DNA from: Synechococcales cyanobacterium GL140_1_metabat_312
GTDB lineage: Bacteria; Cyanobacteriota; Cyanobacteriia; Leptolyngbyales; Leptolyngbyaceae
DNA length: 64,000 nt
NCBI GenBank assembly: GCA_025351345.1
Contig: JANXWB010000080.1
Coordinates: forward strand, 1 to 64,000
Reading direction: 5' to 3'
Made by a program: the position numbers and the translations under genes. Below the pieces are notes generated by a model. It searched no databases. It had not been told where the DNA came from and saw nothing but the letters and a program-made list of their open reading frames with translations. Below, piece after piece: positions 25,916 to 34,901 of the stretch (its first letter is position 1; each line of letters opens with the position of its first letter).

Positions 25916-27001
25916 ATGGCTTCTCCTGTACTCTATCTCGCAGTTACAAATCATGGATTTGGTCATGCTACCCGTACGGCTTCGATCGCGGCGGAAATTA
26001 AGCGGCTGAATCCAGATATTTCGATTATTTTGGCTACGACTTCGCCCCGATCGGTAATTGATGCGTATTTTCCTGGGAAGTGGATTCATCGGCAGCGATC
26101 GTTTGATTGTGGTGTGATTCAATCGGACAGCATCACGATGGATTTGCCGGGGACGTTGGCGAAGTTGCGAGACATTCGGGAAAAGAGTGCGAAATTGATT
26201 GCGTCTGAGGCAAAGTGGCTGGAGCAGCTTCGGGTAGGGTTGGTTCTGGGTGATATTCCGCCGATGGTGGCTCCGATTGCGAAGGCGGCTGGGTTGCCTT
26301 GTTGGATGATGGGGAATTTTGGTTGGGATTTTATTTATGAGGCTTGGGTGGATGAGTACCCAGAGTTTGCTGAAGAAGTGGCCTGGATTCGGGATTGTTT
26401 TGGTCAGTGCGATCGGTTGTTTCGGATGCCATTCAGTGAGCCGATGACGGCGTTTCCTAATGTCGAGGATGTTGGGTTGACGGGGGTTAAGCCGCGCGTG
26501 GGGATGGATGTGGTGCGATCGGCGTTTAAGCTTCAGGTGCCAAGGGAAAAGATTGTTCTGTTGACCTTTGGCGGGTTGGGATTGAATCGAATTCCCTATG
26601 AGAATATGAATCTATTTCCAGACTATAAGTTTATTTGTTTTGATTTGAATGCGCCAGATTTGCCAAATTTAATTCGGGTAGACGATCGGTATTATCGTCC
26701 AATTGATTTTGCACCCTTGATTGGTCGATTGATTTCAAAACCTGGTTATAGTACGTTTTCTGAGGCTTGTCGGTATGATGTGCCGATCGTTAGTTTGACT
26801 CGTGAAGGCTTTGCGGAAGCGCCGATTTTGATTCAAGGGATTCAAGATTGTATTCCCCACCAGGTTGTTGAGACAGAGACATTCTTTACGGGGAAATGGG
26901 AGTTTTTGCGAGAACCATTGATTCAGCCGCGTACGGATAAACGGTTTACAAAAGATGGCACGGAGACGATCGCACGGGCTGTTGTGGAGTTCTTTGGTTA
27001 A
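25916..27001 (+). CDS. Glycosyltransferase-like protein, GT-B fold
   Basis: A 361-residue protein with a GT-B-like layout. The start VLYLAVTNHGFGHATRTASIA has the Gly-rich HGxGH loop typical of MurG/UgtP-like enzymes. The middle section includes GLVLGDIPPMVAPIAKAAGLP. The C-terminal half has ILLTFGGLGL, then LISKPGYSTFSEACRYDVPIV, which resembles the nucleotide-sugar-binding KPGxxTxxE motif. Donor and acceptor are unknown. The frame begins at a TTG at 25910, but the ATG two codons later is preferred. It is divergent from the aldolase gene and ends at a hairpin terminator. Confidence 0.75.
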   Translation: MASPVLYLAVTNHGFGHATRTASIAAEIKRLNPDISIILATTSPRSVIDAYFPGKWIHRQRSFDCGVIQSDSITMDLPGTLAKLRDIREKSAKLIASEAKWLEQLRVGLVLGDIPPMVAPIAKAAGLPCWMMGNFGWDFIYEAWVDEYPEFAEEVAWIRDCFGQCDRLFRMPFSEPMTAFPNVEDVGLTGVKPRVGMDVVRSAFKLQVPREKIVLLTFGGLGLNRIPYENMNLFPDYKFICFDLNAPDLPNLIRVDDRYYRPIDFAPLIGRLISKPGYSTFSEACRYDVPIVSLTREGFAEAPILIQGIQDCIPHQVVETETFFTGKWEFLREPLIQPRTDKRFTKDGTETIARAVVEFFG

Positions 27002-27026
27002 GCGGACGTTTAAACCGCTTTTGTTG
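27000..27026 (+). terminator. Terminator after the glycosyltransferase gene
   Basis: AAGCGG-ACGTTTAAA-CCGCTTTT with a following T-rich tract starts at the stop codon. Confidence 0.7.
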
Positions 27027-27034
27027 TTATCGAA

Positions 27035-27141
27035 GACTCAATCCCCCTAAATCCACATTGTGAAGGGGGACTAAGAGTTAAACTATAGTTTTTCCTTTTT
27101 TCTAGTTCCCCCTTTTTAAGAGGGCTAGGGGGATCGGGTTT
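27035..27141. repeat. MITE-like imperfect inverted repeat
   Basis: Two roughly 38-bp arms in opposite orientation (27035-27072 and 27104-27141) share ATCCCCCTA at their outer ends and AAGGGGGA..CT at their inner ends. ATCCCCCTA...CCCCC repeats are common interspersed elements in cyanobacterial genomes. The element would fold into a long hairpin and lies near the decayed IS element. Confidence 0.65.
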
Positions 27142-27417
27142 CAGTCGTTACAACCTTCGATTTCTCAAATATCTTCTAAATCAATTCAAACTATATTTCT
27201 TTTCTAATGTCGATCGCCCCTTTTTCAATTCAACATTCTCAATTCTTACTTCTCCCCCGGTGCCCAAGATCCGATCGTTCTTTCCCCATTCTTTCTCTGC
27301 CAATTCCTGCTAAAATAATGCTGATGGTATACTTTGAAACAACAAGAATAGATTGATTGATTGCTCGGAATTAGAAATGAAAATTCAATAAGGTATACTG
27401 CAATTAGGAGATTAGTC

Positions 27418-27471
27418 ATGAATGAGATTTTAAGTTATAACGAAATTCAGCGGCGTTATGATGGTGAATAA
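27418..27471 (+). pseudogene. 5' fragment of a small hypothetical gene
   Basis: An ATG with TAGGAG upstream opens 17 codons (MNEILSYNEIQRRYDGE) before TAA. The phrase resembles the start of short cyanobacterial hypothetical proteins that continue with WVL; here the next codons after the stop read VLMD, so the frame was broken by a stop and then joined to IS sequence. Confidence 0.45.
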
Positions 27472-28180
27472 GTTTTGATGGACTTACCGCCCTATTCAAC
27501 CGTTTACTGGCACTACAAACAATGGCGATCGGCAGGTTCGATTGATAAACTGATGACCCTTCTTCATCAAGACATTCGCGAACAGGTTAAAAAAAAGAAA
27601 GTGGACGATTCTAATTATTGTTGACTCCCAAGCTGTTAAAAATACATGTAATGCAAATGTTGCATCAAAAGGCTTTTGTAAATACAAAGCAATAAATGGA
27701 ATCAAAAGACATCTAGCCTTTGATACGCTTGGATTTCCGTTCTTTACTCATTGCACGACCGCCAATATATCTGACGATGCGGGCTTAGTCGGAAATGTTT
27801 ACGATAAATATTGGATACTTCAAATCAAAACCTGTCAATATCAAAAAGACGACAATATTGTTAGACCATGGATACCAGATTGATTATCTGGTGCGAGAAC
27901 TCCAAAACATCTACCTGGGATCATGACGAAAATTAGATTTGAGCGTTCAAAGAAGCCTTCAAAGCAAGAAGAAAAATAAGAACAAGGAAAGAAAGGTTTT
28001 GTTCCAGCCATTGCGCGTTGGGTCATTGAACGATGACCTCAGGTCGGTCGTAGACCATCGAATGCTTGGATAGGATGCAATATATTGGTTAAGAACTATG
28101 AAAGAACATTGGCCAATGCAACAGCAAAAATGAACCTTTGTTTTGTCAGGCTGATGCTGAAGCGGCTTTCGGCTTCTGGC
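27472..28180 (+). pseudogene. Decayed IS5-family transposase
   Basis: Translations in shifting frames give the order of an IS5-family transposase: PPYSTVYWHYKQWRSAGSID, then after a frameshift IVDSQAVKNT, SKGFCKYKAINGIKRHLAFD, TLGFPFFTHCTTANISDDAG, and near 28000 FVPAIARWVIERS, followed by ILVKNYERTLANATAKMNL and CFVRLMLKRL. The DSQ, the KRHL region and the RWVIERS/NYERT block are recognisable from intact IS5 members. Several stops, frameshifts and probably deletions make it non-functional. Terminal inverted repeats were not found with confidence. Confidence 0.8.
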
Positions 28181-28308
28181 CAAGATATCAAATAGGTTCT
28201 ATAAGTCTCAATCCAATCGATCGGACCTCTATTGATTAGATGGGAAAGGAGCAGCGATCGTCTTTGATTTAAAGTAATTTTTAGAGCCTATGAAGCTCAT
28301 TTAATGCA

Positions 28309-29424
28309 TTACTCAAGTCGTTTGCGTAACGCTGGGAGCCAGTCTTGAGCTTGATCGTAGGCTGTTGTACCAATAGGAATTTTCTTGAGATGGGCTTCGA
28401 TCGCCATCAGTTCTGCTTTAGCTTGATCTCGGTTGAGCGACGTATGATTACGCACGAGGGTATTGATTTGAGACTCAGTTCTTTGCAGTAAAGTACTAGC
28501 ATTATCTTCTTCATTTAAACGGACTTTAGCACGTTCGACTTGTTGTTGATAATCAGCAAGCACTTTGCGAGCCTGTACATAGTCTGGATTCTGAACTGGA
28601 ATAGATTGTAATTGCCCGATCGCTGATTCCCATTGTCGGACGATCGCTTGCCATTCAGCCACAGTATGGCTCTTACCCTCAGTTAGCTTTTGTGCAGATA
28701 GGGCAAAGGGAACAGCGGCTTGCATGAGTTTGCCAGATTGGTTTATGGCTTGATTTAATCCAGTAATTTTCTGAAAGTCTGTTCTGATTCGATCGTGTTC
28801 AGTATTGGCGATGCGTCCCATTAAACCATTAGAATTTAACAAATTAATCTGGTTAATTTCTCGTTCCCACTGAGTTAGAATCGATTGTTTTTCGGTTTCA
28901 TTCTTTGCCTTTGAATAGTTGTTCTGATAATCGGCTATTTTATCCGTGCCTTCTTTAAGTTGGGATTGGATATTACGCTCTTGAAATAAGATAGCTTCAG
29001 TTCGCCCTGCGGATTCTCGACGCTGTTGAATTTCCCAACTGCTGAATCGCCATCTACAACTACGAAAATAACAGTAATAGCTATCATTATAATTCTCAAG
29101 TCCTTGCAAAGGCAGAGCATTTAAATGAGACTGTGCAGATTTGAGTTCCCGATCGCCCAGATCTAAATCATTAGGGTGCTTTGCATTTTGAATCAATTGT
29201 TCAGCTTTCTGTAAATTCACCATCCCTCTTTGATAGTGATAATCCCAACTAGCAATGCTGGGCAATAATAGTATCGGCGCTTTTTGGGCGATTGTCTCTC
29301 GAATACCCGGAATGGGAAGATTAGCAATTGTGAGTCCTGCTGTCAAAGTCCCGATCGTAATCCCTAAAAATTTGATCCGTCGCCATGCAGTTTTGAAAAC
29401 GTTAGGTTTTGTGGGATTGGACAT
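28309..29424 (-). CDS. Coiled-coil protein with N-terminal transmembrane anchor
   Basis: A 371-residue protein of unrecognised function. One hydrophobic segment (FLGITIGTLTAGLTIANLPI, about 19-38) anchors it near the N-terminus. The rest is charged, Gln-rich and predominantly helical, with several heptad-like stretches such as NIQSQLKEGTDKIADYQNN and DYVQARKVLADYQQQVERAK, and a repeated theme of LxxIPxxxxDYxxA (SIPVQNPDYVQAR and KIPIGTTAYDQAQ). Such anchored helical-repeat proteins are frequent in cyanobacteria. It is transcribed alone; neighbours give no hint of role. Confidence 0.6.
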   Translation of the reverse strand: MSNPTKPNVFKTAWRRIKFLGITIGTLTAGLTIANLPIPGIRETIAQKAPILLLPSIASWDYHYQRGMVNLQKAEQLIQNAKHPNDLDLGDRELKSAQSHLNALPLQGLENYNDSYYCYFRSCRWRFSSWEIQQRRESAGRTEAILFQERNIQSQLKEGTDKIADYQNNYSKAKNETEKQSILTQWEREINQINLLNSNGLMGRIANTEHDRIRTDFQKITGLNQAINQSGKLMQAAVPFALSAQKLTEGKSHTVAEWQAIVRQWESAIGQLQSIPVQNPDYVQARKVLADYQQQVERAKVRLNEEDNASTLLQRTESQINTLVRNHTSLNRDQAKAELMAIEAHLKKIPIGTTAYDQAQDWLPALRKRLE

Positions 29425-29554
29425 AGCAGGAAATATCTAACGATTATGATCACTTGTTATCACTGTAGAGGATTACGTGGGGACGATCGGCACTTAATCA
29501 TAATTTCATGAGATTGTAATTATATAGAATACCCTTGGGCATTACGCTTCTAGT

Positions 29555-31990
29555 CTAGTCATTTTCTATCCCATAAATTCCCCAAATCGCCATTGCCCGT
29601 AAATAATGGCAAGCCCGAAAGGTTGCATTCGCTGTAAGTGCCTCAGGAGTTCGGAACTGCAATCCATTTTCATAGATTTGATTCACAACTGCCTCCGCGA
29701 TCGCCATTCCTTCCGTCTTCATTCCCGACTGCACTAAGAATGCGGCCAGCCCAAAATTGGTCCCCGTCCATACTTCTAGAGGATGGGTTGAATTTGCATT
29801 TTCCGGTTCACCTGAAGGCCGCACACCGTTAGCCGCACCTATTGGCAGCGTAGATTTACCCAAAACCCGATCGCCCTCAGAAATCCGCCCATCATTCCCA
29901 CTCGCACCACCTGACGCTAAATACCGATTGAATTTTACAAAACAAGAATCATAAATTGTCTTCAATGCAATATTTGCACAATCGATCGGCACCACATCCG
30001 GCAAATTCAAAAGCCGCGCATAGAACTGTCCACAAAGTTGATCCGCCATCACCACATCAGAACCCGATTCACTATCAATTCGATAATACGATCCATTCCA
30101 AAGTTTATCCTGATACACCGATCGCGCTTGCCCAACCCATTGTTCAAATAGACTAATATCTTCATTGAGAATACGTCCGATCGCGCAAGCCGCCTCCAAC
30201 GCCGCAATCCAAAGCCCACCACAATATGCGCTCACGCCTTTCAATCGCCAATCATCAAAGGTTTGATCCGGCGCACCACTATTTTCAGGAATACCATCAT
30301 TATCCAGATCAAATGCTTTTGTATAGTGCAAAGTCTCAACAACCGCCGTCCAACATTCTATTAAAAAGTCCCGATCGGTCGCACCCGTTAATAAATAATC
30401 TCGGTACACCTGCAATACAAAATCAGAACTTAAGTCTTTCCACAAATTACAATCTTGATAACTCGTATAATTCGTTTTCTCCCAAACATGTTCATTTGGC
30501 GCACCCAAATCATGAGGCGTAGAACCACGAACTTTACGCAAAGCATCGGGGCTTTCTTGGCCGATCGTCGCGTAGTAGCCAATTTTACGAGTCCGATCGT
30601 CTTGTTTTGGAATCGCTCGTGCAAACGCTAAAATTACGGATTTTTCAAGCTTTTGCCACAACATCAACAATCCAAAAGATCCATACAACCGAACATCAAG
30701 ACTCTCATACCAACGATAGTCAATACATTCTAAAACTGCAAATTGTCCAACCGGATCATCTTCACTCGCCGCACTCCACAACGCACAACCCTGCGTTAAA
30801 TCATACAATTCATTCATCAACGCCATTTTGAACCAATCTGGCAAATCAGCCCGGTCTAAAATCGGCGCTTGCCACGCTTCAATTTGTTCACGCCACAAAC
30901 TATGACGTTTTAATCCTTGTTTTGCGATCGTCCAAGCATTGTTTCCCGATCGGCCAAAGAAATCAGTGTAGCGTTTAAAATATGTTACACCTTGAGCAAA
31001 CTCTATAATAGGAAAATCCCAGGCAAGAATGAATGGAATTTGTTTAGTCTTACCCGGACGAATAGTGAACTTGACTGCGATCGCGCCCCCAATACGTTCA
31101 GTTTCAGCCGCTGGTGATTCATCATCAAGATTACTTAATGTTCCATCCTGAGCAAACGATCGCCACAGATCTTCCCCATTCCCCCCAGCATTCCACCTCG
31201 TGTTATGAGTGGTCTCGTGCAATGGATTTAGTAATGTTGCGATCGACCATTCTCCGTCGCCTTCCTCTGGCTTGTTAATATTGTTTCTAGTATTGCCCAT
31301 CACAATACCAATCTTACTTTCATCACCAATCAACTGATTGAAGTTACCAGAACTTTTTTTAATACGGGGCACATACTCATAAAACGGACTACCATCATCA
31401 CGAACTTGAATTTCTGGAGATTTGGCAGTATTCAAAAACCATCCCGCTAAATTTTCCCAACTCATCATGATGCTGATTGTGATGGGTTCATTGGTCGGAT
31501 TATGAATAGTCCAGAGGAATGTTGCGATCGGATAACTGGTTTCCTGATAATTATTAGCAACGATCGGCGAAAACTGTTCACAAGTAATTTGGGCTTTGAA
31601 TACATTTTGATATTCATACCAACTTCTCGGATAAAGGGCTGAATATTTGCCCGATCGTTCTGGATACCATTGCCAAGTGTCTAAACTGCCATCTTCTGGG
31701 CCTTGAGTGGCCAGTGCATAGACTTGAGCTTGGCCCGCAGATTCTTCAAAGATGCTAAATTGACAACCCGCAAAATTCTCAAAGGTATGCTCGCCGCCAT
31801 CAATATGCCATAGATTAAACTGTCCATGGGACGATCGACCAATACACCCAGCACCAAATCCACCCAAGGGCGCACCATGCCAAGGCCCATCATCAAGATT
31901 ACTTGGATAACGCACCACGTAAGGCTGATCCCAACCTTCTCCTAGTTCTCGCGACCAGGCACTTTTGGGAATCTCAGGGACATTTTGCAT
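29555..31990 (-). CDS. GH116 beta-glucosidase (GBA2-like)
   Basis: An 811-residue glycoside hydrolase of family 116, related to non-lysosomal glucosylceramidase. The N-terminal beta domain contains GAPLGGFGAGCIGRSSHGQFNLW. The C-terminal (alpha/alpha)6 domain has LECIDYRWYESLDVRLYGSF, whose first Glu corresponds to the nucleophile, and PDQTFDDWRLKGVSAYCGG, whose Asp corresponds to the acid/base. WTGTNFGLAAFLV near the end is also typical. It likely removes beta-linked glucose (or related sugars) from glycolipids or oligosaccharides; no signal peptide is seen, so it should be cytoplasmic. It is monocistronic. Confidence 0.93.
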   Translation of the reverse strand: MQNVPEIPKSAWSRELGEGWDQPYVVRYPSNLDDGPWHGAPLGGFGAGCIGRSSHGQFNLWHIDGGEHTFENFAGCQFSIFEESAGQAQVYALATQGPEDGSLDTWQWYPERSGKYSALYPRSWYEYQNVFKAQITCEQFSPIVANNYQETSYPIATFLWTIHNPTNEPITISIMMSWENLAGWFLNTAKSPEIQVRDDGSPFYEYVPRIKKSSGNFNQLIGDESKIGIVMGNTRNNINKPEEGDGEWSIATLLNPLHETTHNTRWNAGGNGEDLWRSFAQDGTLSNLDDESPAAETERIGGAIAVKFTIRPGKTKQIPFILAWDFPIIEFAQGVTYFKRYTDFFGRSGNNAWTIAKQGLKRHSLWREQIEAWQAPILDRADLPDWFKMALMNELYDLTQGCALWSAASEDDPVGQFAVLECIDYRWYESLDVRLYGSFGLLMLWQKLEKSVILAFARAIPKQDDRTRKIGYYATIGQESPDALRKVRGSTPHDLGAPNEHVWEKTNYTSYQDCNLWKDLSSDFVLQVYRDYLLTGATDRDFLIECWTAVVETLHYTKAFDLDNDGIPENSGAPDQTFDDWRLKGVSAYCGGLWIAALEAACAIGRILNEDISLFEQWVGQARSVYQDKLWNGSYYRIDSESGSDVVMADQLCGQFYARLLNLPDVVPIDCANIALKTIYDSCFVKFNRYLASGGASGNDGRISEGDRVLGKSTLPIGAANGVRPSGEPENANSTHPLEVWTGTNFGLAAFLVQSGMKTEGMAIAEAVVNQIYENGLQFRTPEALTANATFRACHYLRAMAIWGIYGIEND

Positions 31991-32176
31991 GGGTATTGAG
32001 AAGATATATCGGATTCAAGAATACAGGAAAACAGGAATATTCAGAGTATCGATCGTCATAATTCGATTGAATTAGGGCACTCTATTCTATATCATGGCCA
32101 AATTTTGTGCGTAGATATCTCTAGGAAGCCCCTTGTTCAAAATTTTCATTTTTTACCCTGTTTTTAGCCCAAATTT

Positions 32177-33082
32177 ATGATTCCTAGCTATCTCGTTTTT
32201 TCTCAGCATGGCATGGCAAACACACATCACGGGATGGAGGCACTTGCTAAACGAAATTCCGACCATACAGATCGAATCATTGCATCAGATTTGGGTTGTT
32301 TCAAGACACTTTTCAGTATTGAACCCTTAATTGCGAAGATGGAAACAATCGCGGCACAGGAAATTTGTAATTATCCTGATGTCCCTATTCGGATCATCGG
32401 GTTTTCCTTAGGTGGAGTCATTTGGACGGAGATTTTGACCCGTCATCCAGAGTGGTGGTCCCGTATTGAGTCACTAGTTCTATTAGGTTCTCCCATTGGC
32501 GGCGCGCATTTAGCGAAAATTATGGACCCCTTAGACTTAATGCATTCTGCTATTGCTCAGGATTTAGGGATCGATCGGCGGCCTTTGGCGGAAACAATCG
32601 CAAAGGTTGTGCCAACATTGATTATTGCAGGCGATCGTAAACGGGGTAGTGATGGTACAGTTTTGGTCCAGACGACGCAGTTTCAACACGCAGAATTTAT
32701 TTGTATTCCAGGGGTAAAACATTCCAAATTAAAATCTAATGAAGCAGTAGATAGAAGCATTCAATCATTTTGGGCGAAGGAGGTGAAGACGATTGTTTTA
32801 TCAGAAAAGACATCAATAACTGAGACAATTTCACAATTGCGATCGGTTCCCGGAATGACCGATGCCCGTTCCAAGTACTTCAAGCGATCGAAGCCGATCG
32901 GGACGGTAAAAGAAGGTGTTGTTCTTCGGGTGTGGAAGAATCCAGTGGGCGTAAAATATATATTTCTAGAGAATAAAAGTGGTGAATGTGCGTTTAGTGG
33001 GTATGTCGGCTTGGTACATCGCGGAGGTCTCGATCGAACAATTCAATTGATACTACGATCGCCCACACATCCGCTACAGTAG
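32177..33082 (+). CDS. Alpha/beta hydrolase, lipase-like
   Basis: A 301-residue protein with an alpha/beta-hydrolase core. The nucleophile elbow is GFSLGG with Ser77, the acid is probably in GSDGTV (about 153-158), and the His lies in GVKHSKLK (about 178-185). This order fits PGAP1/triacylglycerol-lipase-like hydrolases. The C-terminal 95 residues (LRSVPGMTDARSKYFKRS... VLRVWKNPVGVKYIFLEN) form an added domain that I do not recognise. There is no signal peptide. Substrate unknown. It is divergent from the GH116 gene, with a 186-bp shared upstream region. Confidence 0.75.
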   Translation: MIPSYLVFSQHGMANTHHGMEALAKRNSDHTDRIIASDLGCFKTLFSIEPLIAKMETIAAQEICNYPDVPIRIIGFSLGGVIWTEILTRHPEWWSRIESLVLLGSPIGGAHLAKIMDPLDLMHSAIAQDLGIDRRPLAETIAKVVPTLIIAGDRKRGSDGTVLVQTTQFQHAEFICIPGVKHSKLKSNEAVDRSIQSFWAKEVKTIVLSEKTSITETISQLRSVPGMTDARSKYFKRSKPIGTVKEGVVLRVWKNPVGVKYIFLENKSGECAFSGYVGLVHRGGLDRTIQLILRSPTHPLQ

Positions 33083-33112
33083 CTGACTCTCCCTTACACA
33101 GAGGTAACTCTA

Positions 33113-33205
33113 ATGCTGGTCGTTCAATTGTATGCAGAACTTTATAGTGAAGATGATGATTTGCAGGTATTGCCATCAAGTACGATCGAAGGCTGGGAAA
33201 AGTGA
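33113..33205 (+). pseudogene. Small ORF, possible antitoxin remnant
   Basis: An ATG with GAGGTAA upstream opens 30 codons (MLVVQLYAELYSEDDDLQVL...EGWEK) and stops. In-frame-like continuation fragments (LQQYEEW, AQLEDLYHIGTV) follow in another frame with several stops, so this looks like the start of a degraded short acidic protein. Its position before the MazF-like tail suggests an antitoxin remnant; that is weak inference. Confidence 0.35.
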
Positions 33206-33323
33206 CTACAGCAGTACGAGGAATGGTGATTGATATAGATTTAGGCCCAACTAGAGGATCTGTATCACATTGGAACCGTCTAGCGTAAATGGACTGCTCA
33301 AATGATCGATAGCAGACTGTTTA

Positions 33324-33434
33324 CAGACTTATCCGATCGACTACAAATATTACTTGACCAGAGTTTGTGGACAACTCGACAGTAATGAATTAACTCAAAT
33401 TGATATCACTCTTCGTAAAGTTCTCGGAATCTGA
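33324..33434 (+). pseudogene. Possible MazF/PemK-type toxin 3' remnant
   Basis: An open frame of 36 codons reads YYLTRVCGQLDSNELTQIDI then TLRKVLGI and stops. The pattern G-x-L-(x)n-L-(x)2-(V/I)D-(x)2-L-(x)2-(V/L)LG(L/I) is the usual C-terminal helix of MazF-type toxins. There is no recognisable N-terminal part. The stretch 33206-33323 between the fragments contains only broken frames. Confidence 0.35.
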
Positions 33435-33482
33435 TCTTTGTCGATGATTCATATTTATGAGGAATCACCTTAAAGTTTCCAT

Positions 33483-33512
33483 AAAAAAAGGAACATCCCG
33501 AAGGACATTCCC
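33483..33512 (-). terminator. Terminator of the ribosomal-protein operon
   Basis: On the minus strand GGGAATGTCC-TTCG-GGATGTTCC is followed by TTTTTTT: a stem with a stable UUCG-type loop (some G-U pairs), 60 bp after the rplL stop. Confidence 0.9.
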
Positions 33513-33571
33513 AATTATCAGATTAGATCAAAGATTCAAATCAATAAGCCCATAGACTATTTGATTTCGAG

Positions 33572-33952
33572 TTATTTGACTTCAACCTTACCGCCAATTT
33601 CTTCGATCTGCTTCTTGATTGCTTCAGCATCGTCTTTAGAGACAGCTGATTTAATTGCCTTAGGTGCTGCTTCAACCAAATCTTTCGCTTCTTTCAGGCC
33701 CAATCCAGTGATTTCACGGACTGCCTTCAAGATTGAGATCTTCTTATCAGCAGGCACATCAGTCAAGATCGCGTCAAATTCAGTCTTCTCTTCAACAGCT
33801 TCAGCTGCGCCGCCGCCGCCACCCATCATCATGACAGGTGCTGCTGCTGCTGCACTAACGTCGAAGGTTTCTTCGATGCCTTTTTTCAGTTCAACCAACT
33901 CAAGAGCAGTTAAGCCCTTCATGATTTCAATAACTTCAGCAACCTTAGACAT
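33572..33952 (-). CDS. rplL: 50S ribosomal protein L7/L12
   Basis: A 126-residue stalk protein that recruits translation factors to the ribosome. The N-terminal dimerisation domain ([22 protein letters not shown]-like) is followed by an Ala/Gly hinge ([16 protein letters not shown]), then the C-terminal factor-binding domain with [21 protein letters not shown] and GGKVEVK at the end. The ATG has AGGAGA upstream. It is the last gene of the operon, 97 bp after rplJ. Confidence 0.98.
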   Translation of the reverse strand: MSKVAEVIEIMKGLTALELVELKKGIEETFDVSAAAAAPVMMMGGGGGAAEAVEEKTEFDAILTDVPADKKISILKAVREITGLGLKEAKDLVEAAPKAIKSAVSKDDAEAIKKQIEEIGGKVEVK

Positions 33953-34049
33953 GGATATTCTCCTGAGTAATAAACGAGATTTGACAATCTCAAAATGTTC
34001 GGTCTAGCAGGGTACGACTCGCATCGCAACACCTTCAATTCAGCAGCAC

Positions 34050-34577
34050 TTAAGCAGCCTGCTTGTCGGCCACAGCTTGAACGGCACGAGCAACCCCAGT
34101 CGGGATTTCTTGAACCAGAACCGCAATATTGGACACAATACTGTTGACAGCACCAGCAATCTGCGAGTAAAGCTGTTCCTTAGATGGCAGATCTGCAACA
34201 TCTTTGAACTGAGCTTGCGTCAGCAGTTTGCCGTCCATAACAGCACCAATGACTTCCGTCTTTTTGGTAGCTTTCTGGAATTCTTGGTATGCCTTAACAG
34301 CACCACCGACATCTTCTTGAACCAGAATGAATGCTGCGGAATCCTTTAGAAGGCTTTCCATGGCAGTCCATTTTTCGTTCCCTTCGATCGCCTTGCCCAT
34401 GAAGGTGTTTTTGGTGACTTTACACACCGCACCTTTGGCACGTAGACGAGTCCGAAGATCTGTGATTTCACTCACAGTCAGACCGCGATAGTTAATCGCG
34501 AAGGCAAACGTTGCGGTTTCAAGAGAGTTCTTGAGTCCAGCGACGATTTGCTTTTTGTTTTCGAGTGTTCTACCCAT
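34050..34577 (-). CDS. rplJ: 50S ribosomal protein L10
   Basis: A 175-residue L10 protein, which anchors L7/L12 dimers to the ribosome. Typical segments are MGRTLENKKQIVAGLKNSL, FAINYRGLTVSEITDLR, AVCKVTKNTFMGKAI and the C-terminal helix AVNSIVSNIAVLVQEIPTGV that binds L7/L12. The ATG has an excellent AGGAGGTGAT site seven bases upstream. In bacteria L10-L7/L12 represses its own synthesis by binding the leader RNA; the 324-bp leader here carries suitable structures. Confidence 0.98.
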   Translation of the reverse strand: MGRTLENKKQIVAGLKNSLETATFAFAINYRGLTVSEITDLRTRLRAKGAVCKVTKNTFMGKAIEGNEKWTAMESLLKDSAAFILVQEDVGGAVKAYQEFQKATKKTEVIGAVMDGKLLTQAQFKDVADLPSKEQLYSQIAGAVNSIVSNIAVLVQEIPTGVARAVQAVADKQAA

Positions 34578-34901
34578 TCGACCATCACCTCCTGGCTTGG
34601 GGTCTAGACGTTAAAACCCTTCTCTTACTGGTCAAAAACAAGAACCAAAAAACAAAACCTCGGTCTATTCTAGACACGAGGCTTTACATTTAAAACGCAC
34701 TCTTTCAATGAATCGGAGCGTCTCAAACCTCGGTAGGATTTAAAAACCTACTGTCTGTGGCTTGCTATTCAATTGAAGAGAATGGTTCGACTAATCTTTT
34801 GCCTCAATGGGACTATTAATGGCGTTAAACTCCGAGAAGTTTTACAGCCGGACTACATTACACCATAGTCCCAGTGAAAACACAAGAGTTAATCGTTAAA
34901 A
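34578..34901 (-). promoter_or_regulatory. L10 leader (rplJ 5' region)
   Basis: This 324-bp gap between rplA and rplJ is far longer than the other spacers of the operon and fits an L10 (rplJ) leader, the autoregulatory RNA bound by L10-L7/L12. On the transcript it holds a hairpin GTAGG...CCTAC (34731-34754), a potential intrinsic terminator (34646-34682) and two copies of ACCGAGGTTT, only one of which is the terminator 3' arm. Whether it has its own promoter is not visible. Confidence 0.65.
34646..34682 (-). terminator. Intrinsic terminator/attenuator in the rplJ leader
   Basis: On the minus strand GCCTCG-T-GTCTA-GAA-TAGAC-CGAGG is followed by TTTTGTTTTTT. Because it lies inside the leader, before rplJ, it would act as an attenuator. 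The 5' arm can also pair with an upstream CCGAGG copy at 34728-34733. Confidence 0.7.

Noticed and set aside
27496-28183. Minus-strand frames of 60-75 codons in the IS region
   Set aside because: They are antisense to clear IS5 transposase remnants and have no recognisable content.
33561-34007. Plus-strand 148-codon frame over rplL
   Set aside because: It is the complement of the conserved rplL gene; composition is a shadow of the Ala-rich L7/L12 hinge.
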